NCBI GenBank assembly: GCA_026414605.1 | Contig: JAOAIP010000022.1 | Location: 1-48,333 of the forward strand | Length of the DNA: 48,333 nt | DNA from: Bacteroidia bacterium | GTDB lineage: Bacteria > Bacteroidota > Bacteroidia > B-17B0 > Aurantibacillaceae | Direction of reading: 5' to 3' | Program-made: the position numbers and the translations under genes | In this document: positions 1 through 9,188 of the stretch, in pieces | Layout of the letters: every line of letters starts with the position of its first letter | Numbering within the stretch: the stretch's first letter is position 1 | The notes under the pieces: generated by a model | Databases searched by the model: none | The model's input: the letters and a program-made list of their open reading frames with translations, nothing else | Told to the model about the DNA's origin: nothing

Positions 1-113
1 CCTGCAAAATCTATATTGACAGTGGTAGTAGTACATTGTGCGTGTACTGAAAAAGCATAAAATAAAGAATAAATAAAAATACCCCAACTGAATTGTAAAG
101 TTTTATTTTTCAT
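1..113 (-). CDS. 5' end of a secreted protein, cut by the window edge
   Basis: An ATG on the minus strand (CAT at 111-113) opens a frame with no stop to the window edge, giving 37 codons. The peptide starts with a signal sequence: Lys at positions 2 and 4, a hydrophobic stretch GIFIYSLFYAF at about residues 11-21, and a plausible cleavage site at SVHA-QC near residues 22-27. The mature part begins Gln-Cys followed by Thr. A perfect -7 box lies 17 bases upstream, supporting this start. The gene was probably exported by Sec. Later targeting, for example by T9SS, cannot be seen from this fragment and function is unknown. Confidence 0.75.
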   Translation of the reverse strand, partial: MKNKTLQFSWGIFIYSLFYAFSVHAQCTTTTVNIDFA

Positions 114-129
114 AACTTAATTTTTCTGA

Positions 130-161
130 CAAATATAAATAATGTAAAATTAACAAACAAA
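130..161 (-). promoter_or_regulatory. Bacteroidota-type promoter for the partial secreted gene
   Basis: On the minus strand TTTG (158-161) is followed after 20 bases by TATATTTG (130-137). This matches the known Bacteroidota sigma factor consensus TTTG-N17-23-TAnnTTTG, just upstream of the ATG at 113. Confidence 0.65.
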
Positions 162-263
162 AAATTATTTTAATTTTTTTTGCATTTTCATACCCCGCTA
201 TCAAATCAAAAAAAATCCCATTAAACTAATGACGTTTGGACTAATTAAATGATGTAGTAATAA

Positions 264-294
264 AAAAATCCCCAACATTTTGTCGAGGATTTTT
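264..294 (-). terminator. Rho-independent terminator after the amidase gene
   Basis: AAAAATCCCC (264-273) pairs with GAGGATTTTT (285-294) with one mismatch. Read on the minus strand, the stem is followed by a run of T. It lies 30 bases past the stop codon of the amidase gene. Confidence 0.65.
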
Positions 295-323
295 AAATTA
301 GTATCTATCAACAAAAATAAAAT

Positions 324-3300
324 TTACTCCTTAATAATTTTTCCTATATGTATTTTATCTTGGGTGTCTTTAATTTTAATAAGATAAATACCTTTTGCCC
401 AATCAGATATATTTAATTGCAATGAATTATTTAAGTTTTTAGCAGAATATACTTTTGAACCGAGTGTGTTATAGATTTCAACATCAAAAGTATTAGGAGC
501 AGTAATCTGAATTTTATCCTTCACAGGATTAGGGAAGATCATTATTTGATTAAACTGATTCACAAAAGAAGCAATAGAAGTGCTAACACAAGTAGTATCT
601 ACTAATTGACCATTACTACTTACAACTGTACTTTGTAATCCTGCACCGTTTTCTGCTTTCACACTAAAATAATAAGTGGTGCCGTGAGCAATACTTGGGA
701 TGTTGACAGTTACCAAAGTGTTTGCCCAAGCGTTCGTCCAATTGATGATATTCGTTGATCCCGCAGAGGTACCCACAGAATACCAATATTGAGATAATCC
801 TGAATGTGGATCGGTGGATGTTCCCCAGTTTGCACTTAAACTATCCTTTGTACAAGCGATATTAATATCTGTTGTTTTTCCATCATTTACAGGAGATGGA
901 GCTGATGGAGGCGTCCAATCTACATTGACATCTTGATATACAATAGCAGATATATTATCAGCATTATCTTGTGCAATGGATTTTATTCGCCCTGCTGGTG
1001 TTGAAGGATTAGGATTTTGATAACGTAAATCTGTATTTCCTGGACCAACTAATACCGTTACATTTCCTGAAACTCTTGAACGATACACTTTTAATTGGTT
1101 AATATTCATCACAGCATTGCCACTTCTAAAAGATACATATTTTCCATTAGATGCATTATGGGGTGATGGATCTTGATACTTGTTGATTAATTGATTATTC
1201 CAATAAGTCCAAATTTCTCCGGTAATTCTATCATAAATAACCTTAACATTGTACCAAGTATTTGCAGAAAATGTCAAAGGAATATCCACAACAGCAGTAC
1301 CAAAACTATTATTCACTACTTTGTACAATTGAAATTTTTGGTCATCTAATCTGAACCACACAAAATAAGAGTTACTTCTGTTAGTTGTCCATCCTGTATC
1401 ACAAAAGAAATGAAAACCACCTCTTCTATTTGTACCAGTTCCATCTAACTTAATATCAAATTCATAGAGATAACGATTGGATAGTGTTTGGTCTAAAAAG
1501 GCATAGATATTGGTATTTCCTGCTGTAGAAGAGGACTCATCGGATTGAATAAGAGCCCCACCTGATTGCGACCAATTACCTACCACAACATTCCAATAGG
1601 GGCGAATAGCCGTACTATCAAAGTTATCTGCAAAGAAACCACGAGAACGATTAGCATCCCAATAGTTGCCATTATATTCTATCACTTGATAATATCCTTT
1701 TTGAATACCGCTACCTCCTGAATTATCAGTGTCAGTAATGGTTGTTGTAAAATTTGTTGTAACCCAAGAAGAAGGAGCACTTACAACAGTAACTGGAGCA
1801 ATGTTATCTGTAGCACTGCCGGTAGCAGTGATTGTATAATTGGCTGCCCATCCAATATCCGTAGTTGCACAATCACTTCTAAATTCTACTAAAACAGAGT
1901 CATTATTAACAGATACATTTCCAGGCGAATTTGTTCCTGTATAATAGCCCACCAATGGTGACCAAACAGACCCACCATTGTAAATATACATATAATCCCA
2001 AGTATTTTCTAATCCAAAAGATGTGAAATTGAGTGTGATATTAGTAGCCCCAGCTTGTGTGAATAAATATAATTTTCTTTCATCATTTGAATAATTTCCG
2101 CCAGATCCACCCGAATCGTAGAAAGTTCCTGAAGATGCAGTATAAGTAGCAGTAATAGTATAAGGAGAATTCACTAATTTATAATATCTATCCCAATTCC
2201 AATACTGACCAGGATCTGTATGTGTTTGATTAGGATAATGTTGGTGTCCTTTTATTTTAGTACAAGAACCGGGAATACCAGAACTACTATAATTAGTAGT
2301 AGGTAACCAAGGCCAGAAACCTGTACGTAATGGGTTAATACCGTAACCGCTGTTACAAATATCTTTGACTAATGCTGCTGAAGAATTATACATAGCAGTA
2401 GTATACCAATTATACCCTGTATTCATATAACCTTCGTGTTCAATTCCAATAGTATAAGGATTTTCTGTGCCTACGTGCCATGCTTTATCGGCTTCTAAAA
2501 CCATTTGTGTAACTTGCCCATCACTACTTCTTAATACATAGTGAGCAGATACTTGGGCAGAACAATTTTTAAACCAAGAAATAGCACCTGCATAACTTCC
2601 CTCTGTATCATGAATGGTAACCGCAGAAATAGCCGTACCACCTCTTGAAGAATAATTACAACTTGCAGCAGGATTCCATATTGCAGGTGGATAATCAGCA
2701 GAAGTTATTTGATTAGTAGATTGATTTTTATACATTGCACCTGACTCGGTATAAATCGCTTCTTCTGTAACAAGAACTCGTCCTGCACTCAATACGGCAT
2801 AATTTTCTTTAAATGTTTCTCTTAAATCAATTTTGTAATCAGGGAATCTATACGCATTCTGAGATTCGGGCTGACTTAAAAACCAATACAATTGATACAA
2901 ATGGGCTTGCATTGCAAAATCATTGATAATATCATTAGATAAAGGAAGTTCGCTTAATTCTATAAATATTTCTTTGTATCTCTCTAATCGTTCCGTTCCA
3001 AAAATGTTTTTTTCTTGTTGTAGTTTTTGAAAAGCCGATGCATACGCTAATATGCTACTTTCGGGATTATTTTTTATATCTTCAACAGAAAATCCTGATA
3101 ACAAAGAAACTTTTAATAAATTTTCTCTAAAATATCCTTTACCGTCTTCAATTAATCCCATCACTGTCAATGCTTTAGGCAAACCAATACAACTATTTTG
3201 TGAACCATCCAGATGGTAAAAACGTGTTTGTGTATACGCAATGGCTTCTAAAAATCCTTTGGGAACAGAGGAATAAATGCTATACGCTTTTTGAAAACTA

Positions 3301-3398
3301 CTTTGATAGGGATTTTCAGGTACTTCTACTCTATTGCTGGTGCTTGCAATTAAATTAATTGAAGCACCTATCAAAAAAACAGTTATTACTTTTTTCAT
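324..3398 (-). CDS. T9SS-exported multidomain N-acetylmuramoyl-L-alanine amidase
   Basis: A 1024-residue secreted protein with a signal peptide at residues 1-19. Residues 253-415 form an Amidase_2/AmpD-type zinc amidase that would cut the bond between MurNAc and L-Ala in peptidoglycan. Zinc ligands are visible as H263 in IHDTEG, H385 in KGHQH and D395 in THTDPG, with GIEHEG between them. A CUB-like domain follows (about 417-530), then a laminin-G-like jelly roll (about 590-770), a fibronectin III-like domain (about 835-930) and a type A T9SS sorting domain (last 75 residues, starting IFPNPVKDKI). Residues 25-180 weakly resemble a lytic transglycosylase (SVPKGFLEAIAYTQTRF) but the expected catalytic Glu-Ser is absent. 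It is transcribed alone, with its own promoter and terminator. Target is unknown: own wall, competitor wall or adhesion. Confidence 0.85.
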   Translation of the reverse strand: MKKVITVFLIGASINLIASTSNRVEVPENPYQSSFQKAYSIYSSVPKGFLEAIAYTQTRFYHLDGSQNSCIGLPKALTVMGLIEDGKGYFRENLLKVSLLSGFSVEDIKNNPESSILAYASAFQKLQQEKNIFGTERLERYKEIFIELSELPLSNDIINDFAMQAHLYQLYWFLSQPESQNAYRFPDYKIDLRETFKENYAVLSAGRVLVTEEAIYTESGAMYKNQSTNQITSADYPPAIWNPAASCNYSSRGGTAISAVTIHDTEGSYAGAISWFKNCSAQVSAHYVLRSSDGQVTQMVLEADKAWHVGTENPYTIGIEHEGYMNTGYNWYTTAMYNSSAALVKDICNSGYGINPLRTGFWPWLPTTNYSSSGIPGSCTKIKGHQHYPNQTHTDPGQYWNWDRYYKLVNSPYTITATYTASSGTFYDSGGSGGNYSNDERKLYLFTQAGATNITLNFTSFGLENTWDYMYIYNGGSVWSPLVGYYTGTNSPGNVSVNNDSVLVEFRSDCATTDIGWAANYTITATGSATDNIAPVTVVSAPSSWVTTNFTTTITDTDNSGGSGIQKGYYQVIEYNGNYWDANRSRGFFADNFDSTAIRPYWNVVVGNWSQSGGALIQSDESSSTAGNTNIYAFLDQTLSNRYLYEFDIKLDGTGTNRRGGFHFFCDTGWTTNRSNSYFVWFRLDDQKFQLYKVVNNSFGTAVVDIPLTFSANTWYNVKVIYDRITGEIWTYWNNQLINKYQDPSPHNASNGKYVSFRSGNAVMNINQLKVYRSRVSGNVTVLVGPGNTDLRYQNPNPSTPAGRIKSIAQDNADNISAIVYQDVNVDWTPPSAPSPVNDGKTTDINIACTKDSLSANWGTSTDPHSGLSQYWYSVGTSAGSTNIINWTNAWANTLVTVNIPSIAHGTTYYFSVKAENGAGLQSTVVSSNGQLVDTTCVSTSIASFVNQFNQIMIFPNPVKDKIQITAPNTFDVEIYNTLGSKVYSAKNLNNSLQLNISDWAKGIYLIKIKDTQDKIHIGKIIKE

Positions 3399-3417
3399 AG
3401 TTGTAAATTTTATGTTG

Positions 3418-3425
3418 CAAAAATA
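3418..3425 (-). promoter_or_regulatory. -7 box for the amidase gene
   Basis: TATTTTTG on the minus strand is a perfect TAnnTTTG, 20 bases upstream of the ATG at 3398. No clear TTTG -33 element is seen. Confidence 0.5.
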
Positions 3426-3449
3426 ATAAAATTATTAGTTATTAAAAAG

Positions 3450-4661
3450 TTAATTTTTAGTATAATGAAATTCGCCAAGTTCCGATTGAATAAGCACTTC
3501 TGGCGATACGCCTTGTTCTACTCTTCCAATAATATGAGCATCTATACCAAATTGTTGAGCAAGGTCTATCATTTTTAATGCTGTTGATTCATTAGTATAA
3601 ATTTCTAAACGATGCCCCATATTAAATACTTTATACAATTCTTTGTAATTATCTTTATTTTGTTCAGAAATGAGTTTAAATAATGGCGGTATTGGGAAAA
3701 GATTGTTTTTTATGACTCTTAATGGTGTAGAAAGAAAATGTAATACTTTAGTTTGCCCTCCTCCTGTGCAATGTATAATACCGTGAATATCTGAATGAAA
3801 TTTTTGAAGAATTTGAATGAGCAAAGGGGCATAAGTACGAGTTGGTGATAATGCTAATTTTCCGATAGATGCAGATTCTTTAATAAGTTTTTGTTGATAA
3901 GAATATTCAAGATTAATTTTATCTGTAACATGATATTTACCTGTATAAACAACATTGGAAGGTAATTGTGTATCATAAGATTCGGGATATTTTTCGGCGA
4001 TTTGTTTATTAAACAATTCATGCCTTGCCATTGTTAAACCATTACTTCCTATTCCGCTATTGTATTCAGATTCATAAGTAGCCCTTCCATAAGAAGCAAA
4101 TCCTACAATCACATCATTTTTTTGAATATCAATGGGTACAACCTTTTTCTTATGAACAAAAGTAGCCATTGTGCTATCTACTACAATAGTTTTTACAAGG
4201 TCTCCAATATCTGCTGTTTCACCGCCTGCATATTCAATGTGTACATCATATTTTTTCATTGTATTACAAAAATCCGCAGTCCCTTGAATAATAGCAGCAA
4301 TGACTTCACCTGGTATCCGTTGTTTATTTCTGCCAATGGTTGATGAAAGAGCAAATTGATTAGTAAATGCAGAACACAAAATATCATCCAAGTTCATCAC
4401 AATTGCATCTTGGGCAATATTTTTCCACACAGAAATATCACCTGTTTCTTTCCAATAAATATATGCTAAAGAAGATTTAGTACCTGCACCATCAGCGTGA
4501 ATGATAAATGCTTTATCGCTATTAGATTCCCAGACATTATCAATAATTTTACAAAAAGTATTAGGATAAAGTCCCTTACTTAAATGTTTAATGGCTTGAT
4601 GTACCTCTGTTTTATCAGAAGACACGCCTCTTTGAAGATATTTATCAGATGTTGAACTCAT
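3450..4661 (-). CDS. purM: Phosphoribosylformylglycinamidine cyclo-ligase (AIR synthase)
   Basis: A 403-residue cytosolic enzyme that closes the imidazole ring of purines, converting FGAM and ATP to AIR. The family's nucleotide-binding features are present: SSDKTEVHQAI near the N terminus, ADGAGTKSSLAY around residue 57, and a glycine-rich GGGQTKV around residue 300. The length and N terminus (SSTSDKYLQRGVSSDK) match the long Bacteroidota form, about 50 residues longer than E. coli PurM. The gene stands alone between the amidase and a dehydrogenase. The start is ATG at 4661, with a fair promoter-like TTTG and TATTTTCA about 20-60 bases upstream. No other purine gene is in the window. Confidence 0.93.
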   Translation of the reverse strand: MSSTSDKYLQRGVSSDKTEVHQAIKHLSKGLYPNTFCKIIDNVWESNSDKAFIIHADGAGTKSSLAYIYWKETGDISVWKNIAQDAIVMNLDDILCSAFTNQFALSSTIGRNKQRIPGEVIAAIIQGTADFCNTMKKYDVHIEYAGGETADIGDLVKTIVVDSTMATFVHKKKVVPIDIQKNDVIVGFASYGRATYESEYNSGIGSNGLTMARHELFNKQIAEKYPESYDTQLPSNVVYTGKYHVTDKINLEYSYQQKLIKESASIGKLALSPTRTYAPLLIQILQKFHSDIHGIIHCTGGGQTKVLHFLSTPLRVIKNNLFPIPPLFKLISEQNKDNYKELYKVFNMGHRLEIYTNESTALKMIDLAQQFGIDAHIIGRVEQGVSPEVLIQSELGEFHYTKN

Positions 4662-4833
4662 AAAGAAAATTATTATTGAAAATATATTCCGAATGTATTT
4701 GTCAAATCTCGCCCTTTTAGGACAATGGTATTAGTTTATTTATCTCTGTACTATTAAATCTTATCTTTTTGGACTAATTTTATAAATTGCTGAAGTAATG
4801 AATTCCTTAATGTTTCATCAAGAACTTCTTGTT

Positions 4834-5592
4834 TTAATTTGTTTTTTTAATGATATCTCTTGTTGTTGCTTGTGCTGTAGGCATTATGACAATTTCATTG
4901 ATATTGACGTGTGGTGGTTGTTGAACAATCCAGGCGATAGTATTTGCGATATCTTCGGCCGTGAGCGGTTGAAGGCCTATGTAAGTTTGTTTGGCTCTTT
5001 GAGCATCTCCTTTGAAACGTACTAAACTAAATTCGGTTTCTACCATACCAGGATGAACACCAGTTACTCTAATATTGTAAGGCAAGAATTCTATTCGCAT
5101 GGCTTTATTAAGAGCATCTACAGCGTGTTTAGTAGCACAATAAACATTACCATTTGGGTATACTTCTTTGCCTGCTATTGAACCGATATTAACGATATGT
5201 CCTTGTTGTCTTTCAATCATCCAATTACTCACTATCTTTGTAACATACAATAATCCTTTGATATTGGTGTCAATCATTGTTTCCCAATCTTCTTCTAATC
5301 CATTATTAATAGTGCTTAATCCTTGTGCTAATCCTGCATTATTCACAAGAACATCTATTTGTTGCCACTCTTTGGGTAGGGAAAATAAAGCGTTTTGACA
5401 AGCGGCTTTATCTCTAATATCAAAACAGAGCGTAATCACTTTTACAGAAAATTTTTGTTCAATATCTTGTTTAATAGCATTTAATCGGTCATTTCTTCTA
5501 CCTGTTAAAATGAGATTATATTTATTTTCTGCTAATTTATATGCAGTGGCTTTTCCAATTCCTGCTGTACTGCCAGTGATGAGTGCTATCAT
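4834..5592 (-). CDS. NADP-dependent short-chain dehydrogenase, YdfG-like
   Basis: A 252-residue classical SDR. The cofactor motif TGSTAGIG is at residues 6-13, TGRR at 30-33 suggests preference for NADP, NNAG is at 84-87, and the catalytic set is S138, Y151 and K155 (YCATK). HPGMVETEF near residue 180 is typical of the YdfG/3-hydroxy-acid and serine dehydrogenase branch. Substrate cannot be fixed from sequence. Sepiapterin reductase was considered because folE and a PTPS lie elsewhere in the window, but nothing specific supports it. The start is ATG at 5592, the only one giving a complete Rossmann strand. A near-consensus TATCTTCA lies about 15-25 bases upstream. Confidence 0.88.
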   Translation of the reverse strand: MIALITGSTAGIGKATAYKLAENKYNLILTGRRNDRLNAIKQDIEQKFSVKVITLCFDIRDKAACQNALFSLPKEWQQIDVLVNNAGLAQGLSTINNGLEEDWETMIDTNIKGLLYVTKIVSNWMIERQQGHIVNIGSIAGKEVYPNGNVYCATKHAVDALNKAMRIEFLPYNIRVTGVHPGMVETEFSLVRFKGDAQRAKQTYIGLQPLTAEDIANTIAWIVQQPPHVNINEIVIMPTAQATTRDIIKKTN

Positions 5593-5656
5593 AGTATTAT
5601 TTTGGGCTGTGAAGATAGTGAGAAATAATTTATTTAGTTATGAACAATGATTAAGT

Positions 5657-7552
5657 TTATTCTTTGTCAATATTTAATTTGCTATGGCGGGTGCTGTAAG
5701 TAAAATAAATTATTAAGCCAATTCCCAACCAAATCAAAAAGCCAATCCAATTTTTTAATTCAATTTGAGACATCATATACAAACAAGTAATAAGCCCTGC
5801 AACAGGAATTAAACTGTGTTTTTTGATAAAGGATTCTATTGTAAAGTATAGAAAAATCAACCAAAACAGCCATAAAGGAAAATTTGCAAAAAATGTTTTA
5901 ATAGATTGTTCATACAGTTCATTATGTTTTTCTGCTAATGGCAAAAAAACATTGTATAATTCTGTTTCGTTCATGAGATAGATTTTTGTTTTTAAATCAT
6001 TAAAACTTTGAGTATTCAAATGTTTAAAAACATCTTGTTGAAGTGTTTTATTTTTTCCAATTATATCTATTAATTTGTCTTTTTGTAAAATGACAGTTTG
6101 ATTTTTAATAAAATTTTTGGATGCTACGGGGTTAAAATAAAAACTCAAAATAACAGTAGAAACAAATACTAATGGCATTATCCATTGAGCATTGATATAA
6201 GGCGTTTTAAATTTTCTTTCAGGTGCATTAGGCATACGATGCAATCGCAAAACACCTGCAGATACTAAAACAAACGCAAATAAAGTACCTATACTTGTAA
6301 GGTCTGTAACTGTAGAAAGATTGAACACTAATGTTCCAATACCTACAATAAATCCTGTTATAATGGTTGAAAAAGAAGGCGTTTTAAATTTAGGATGAAT
6401 ACGTGCAAAAACAGGCGGTAACAAACCATCACGGCTCATACTCATCCATATTCTTGGCTGACCGAGTTGAAAAACTAATAACACACTTGCCATAGCCACA
6501 ATTGCACTAATAGAAATAATTCCCGATAAAAAATCAAGATGATGTTGAGAAAAGACAAAAGCCAATGGGTCTTCTACATTAAGATATTTATAATTGACCA
6601 TTCCCGTAAGCACCAAAGCAATTAGACAATAAAGAATAGTACTGATAATAATAGAATACATCATTCCTCTTGGTAAATCTCTTTGTGGATCTTTGCACTC
6701 TTCGGCTGTGGTAGAAATCGCATCAAAGCCAATGTATGCAAAAAAAACAGCAGATACACCTTTTAAAATACCTGTGATTCCATTTGGCATAAATGGATGC
6801 CAATTATCTACTGAAATATAAAATACTCCAAAAGCAATCACCATTAAAATTATAAGTAGTTTAATTGCCACCATTATATTACTGGCTGTTTTAGATTCTT
6901 CAATACCTCTGTAAACCAAATATGTAATTAAAACTACAATAAACAGTGCAGGTAAGTCAAAGATAATTTTTAAAGAACCTAAACAGGGTGCATTTGTCCA
7001 TGCTAAATAAGATTTTTGCATAGAATAAGGCAGCAAATCAAAACGATGATTATTTTCTATTAAAACTTTTTGTGCATCAATGAAACCGTTTTTTGCAGTA
7101 AAAAAATCTGTAGAAAGCCAAGGTGGAATGTCTATATTGAAGGAATGCAAAAACGCTGTGAAGTATCCCGACCATCCTATGGCTACGGTGATATTTCCAA
7201 TAGCATATTCCATTATCAATGCCCATCCTATAACCCAAGCATATAACTCTCCAAAGGCGACATAACTGTATGTATAAGCACTACCACTGACGGGCAAAGT
7301 AGAAGCAAATTCGGCATAAGCAAATGCCGACAAAGCACAGGCAATGGCAGTAAATATAAATAAAAACACAACGCCAGGACCACCTTCTGATGCGGCTTTT
7401 CCAATGGTTGTAAAAATCCCTGCACCAATAATAGCAGCAATGCCCAACGCAGTAAGATCTCGTACCGTAAGATTTTTATGTAATGTGTGTGCTGACTCTA
7501 CAGTGGCATCTTGAAGTATCTGATGAATATCTTTTTTACGAAATATTTTCAT
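5657..7552 (-). CDS. APC-family amino-acid permease with a long hydrophilic insert
   Basis: A 631-residue inner-membrane transporter of the amino acid-polyamine-organocation superfamily, closest in appearance to the cationic amino-acid/YfnA branch. TM1 carries the unwound substrate motif GIAAIIGAGIF at about residues 36-46. GFDAISTTAEE around residue 275 is a hallmark of this branch. About 12-14 membrane segments are visible. Two departures stand out: an expanded outer loop between TM3 and TM4-5 (about residues 137-190), and an 84-residue polar segment at 474-557 between two late helices. The latter is rich in Lys, Asn, Gln and Glu and lengthens the protein well beyond the usual 450-520. The exact substrate is unknown. 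It is followed after 16 bases by nothing on its strand, so it may end the gmd transcript (gap to gmd 16 bases). Confidence 0.88.
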   Translation of the reverse strand: MKIFRKKDIHQILQDATVESAHTLHKNLTVRDLTALGIAAIIGAGIFTTIGKAASEGGPGVVFLFIFTAIACALSAFAYAEFASTLPVSGSAYTYSYVAFGELYAWVIGWALIMEYAIGNITVAIGWSGYFTAFLHSFNIDIPPWLSTDFFTAKNGFIDAQKVLIENNHRFDLLPYSMQKSYLAWTNAPCLGSLKIIFDLPALFIVVLITYLVYRGIEESKTASNIMVAIKLLIILMVIAFGVFYISVDNWHPFMPNGITGILKGVSAVFFAYIGFDAISTTAEECKDPQRDLPRGMMYSIIISTILYCLIALVLTGMVNYKYLNVEDPLAFVFSQHHLDFLSGIISISAIVAMASVLLVFQLGQPRIWMSMSRDGLLPPVFARIHPKFKTPSFSTIITGFIVGIGTLVFNLSTVTDLTSIGTLFAFVLVSAGVLRLHRMPNAPERKFKTPYINAQWIMPLVFVSTVILSFYFNPVASKNFIKNQTVILQKDKLIDIIGKNKTLQQDVFKHLNTQSFNDLKTKIYLMNETELYNVFLPLAEKHNELYEQSIKTFFANFPLWLFWLIFLYFTIESFIKKHSLIPVAGLITCLYMMSQIELKNWIGFLIWLGIGLIIYFTYSTRHSKLNIDKE

Positions 7553-7568
7553 AACACTTTTAAATTAT

Positions 7569-8660
7569 TTACTCTTGTTGATGAAAAATTTTGTGTCCAC
7601 CTTCTAATAGATACTTATCTCTTTTGAACAATTCAAGGTCTGCAAGCACCATTTCTTTGCACAATTCTTCAACTGTATGCTTTGGTTCCCATCCTAATAA
7701 TTTCTTGGCTTTTGAATAATCACCTACTAACAAATCCACCTCTGCAGGACGAAAATATCTTGGATCAATTTTAATGATTACCTTTCCTGTTTTTGAATCA
7801 ATACCTACTTCCTCTACGCCTTTTCCTTTCCATTCAATGTTTATTCCAACATTTTGAAATGCTAATTCTGCAAACTTCCGAACAGAAATTTTTCTTCCTG
7901 TGGCTAACACAAAGTCATCGGGTTCTGAATGCTGAAGTATTCGCCACATTCCTTCTACATAATCTTTGGCATGCCCCCAATCTCTTTCTGCATCCAAATT
8001 TCCAAGATAAAGAACTTCTTGCAATCCTAAAAAAATTTTAGCCGCTGCACGAGTTATTTTGCGAGTAACAAATGTTTCTCCACGAATAGGGCTTTCGTGA
8101 TTAAACAAAATGCCGTTGCAAGCAAAAAACCCGTATGCTTCTCTATAATTTTTTGTAATCCAAAAAGCATAAAGTTTGGCTACACCATAAGGCGAACGGG
8201 GATAAAAGGGGGTCTTTTCATTTTGCGGAATTTCTTGAACTAATCCGTACAATTCAGAAGTAGATGCTTGATAAAAACGTGTTTTATCTTTTAAATTTAA
8301 AATCCGAATGGCTTCTAAAATTCTCAATGTTCCGAGAGCGTCTGCATTAGCGGTATATTCAGGTGTTTCAAAACTTACTTTGACGTGCGATTGGGCGGCT
8401 AAATTGTATATTTCATCGGGTTGTACTTCTTGAATAATTCTAATCAATGCTGTACTATCGGTTAAGTCGCCATAATGTAAAAAGAAACGAGTAGAAGGTT
8501 CGTGTGGGTCAGTGTATAAATGATCAATCCTATCAGTATTAAATAACGAACTTCTACGTTTGATACCGTGAACAATGTATCCTTTTTGAAGCAACAATTC
8601 TGCAAGATACGCTCCATCTTGTCCTGTAATACCAGTGATGAGTGCTACTTTTTGAGACAT
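7569..8660 (-). CDS. gmd: GDP-mannose 4,6-dehydratase
   Basis: A 363-residue SDR-type enzyme making GDP-4-keto-6-deoxymannose, the precursor of GDP-L-fucose, GDP-rhamnose and GDP-perosamine for surface polysaccharides. Seen: NADP motif TGITGQDG at residues 9-16, catalytic T134, S135 and E136 (STSELYG) and Y158-x3-K162 (SPYGVAK), plus the family signatures [12 protein letters not shown] and [11 protein letters not shown]. The frame extends to an upstream Met at 8738, but the extra 26 residues are hydrophobic and unrelated. A perfect -7 box at 8719-8726 lies inside that extension, so ATG at 8660 is taken as the start. No GDP-fucose synthase (fcl) is in the window. The permease gene follows after 16 bases. 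Confidence 0.95.
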   Translation of the reverse strand: MSQKVALITGITGQDGAYLAELLLQKGYIVHGIKRRSSLFNTDRIDHLYTDPHEPSTRFFLHYGDLTDSTALIRIIQEVQPDEIYNLAAQSHVKVSFETPEYTANADALGTLRILEAIRILNLKDKTRFYQASTSELYGLVQEIPQNEKTPFYPRSPYGVAKLYAFWITKNYREAYGFFACNGILFNHESPIRGETFVTRKITRAAAKIFLGLQEVLYLGNLDAERDWGHAKDYVEGMWRILQHSEPDDFVLATGRKISVRKFAELAFQNVGINIEWKGKGVEEVGIDSKTGKVIIKIDPRYFRPAEVDLLVGDYSKAKKLLGWEPKHTVEELCKEMVLADLELFKRDKYLLEGGHKIFHQQE

Positions 8661-8718
8661 ACGAATGTGTTTGAATAATTTGTAAAAATTTAAGAATGCT
8701 ATATTAAAAATTAAAGTG

Positions 8719-8726
8719 CAAATATA
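8719..8726 (-). promoter_or_regulatory. -7 box for gmd
   Basis: TATATTTG on the minus strand, a perfect TAnnTTTG. It would place the transcript start near 8712, about 50 bases before the gmd ATG at 8660 and downstream of the alternative Met at 8738. Confidence 0.55.
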
Positions 8727-8849
8727 CCAATAAACCAATTATTGAAATGAATAATTTGTAAAGAGAATTACATTCATTTGAAGCAATAATTCCCAATCGT
8801 TCTAACATCTTTAATTTAGGATGGATAAAATTCTGTATCATTGCCGACT

Positions 8850-9173
8850 ATGTTAGAAAGAATAAAAAATTTTAAGAGTGATAATTTTTTCTTTGGCTTA
8901 TTGATTGGAATTTTTACGCCATTTTTGGCATTCTTTATGTATTGGTTGTTTAAATATTATTACATTAGTTTTCCATCCCGCTTTATATGGTTTTTGAAGT
9001 TAGGCGGTATGTGGGATGGTATTGTAAAATTAAGCACTTTAACTAATTTATTGCCATTTTATATTTTTATCAATAAGAATAAAAACAAAGCCGCAGCGGG
9101 CATTATGACAGCCACAGTAATGTATGTATTGTATATTGTTTATTTGATGTATTTTGATAATAGCGAATACTAA
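8850..9173 (+). CDS. Small integral membrane protein before lpxB
   Basis: A 107-residue protein with three likely membrane segments: FFFGLLIGIFTPFLAFFMYWLF (about 13-34), FIWFLKLGGMWDGIVKLSTL (about 45-65, weaker) and AAGIMTATVMYVLYIVYLMYF (about 82-102). An in-frame TTG exists at 8841, but the ATG at 8850 is preferred. It has no motif I recognise. It ends 15 bases before lpxB, so it is probably cotranscribed and may relate to envelope lipid synthesis, though that is inference from position only. Confidence 0.7.
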   Translation: MLERIKNFKSDNFFFGLLIGIFTPFLAFFMYWLFKYYYISFPSRFIWFLKLGGMWDGIVKLSTLTNLLPFYIFINKNKNKAAAGIMTATVMYVLYIVYLMYFDNSEY

Positions 9174-9188
9174 AAATGAATTAGTCCA

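Noticed and set aside
4834-5592. Sepiapterin reductase completing a biopterin pathway with folE and PTPS
   Set aside because: The protein shows only general SDR and YdfG-type features and is 37 kb from folE; no specific evidence.
8661-8738. Longer N terminus of GDP-mannose dehydratase
   Set aside because: The extra residues are hydrophobic and unrelated to the family, and a perfect -7 box lies within them.
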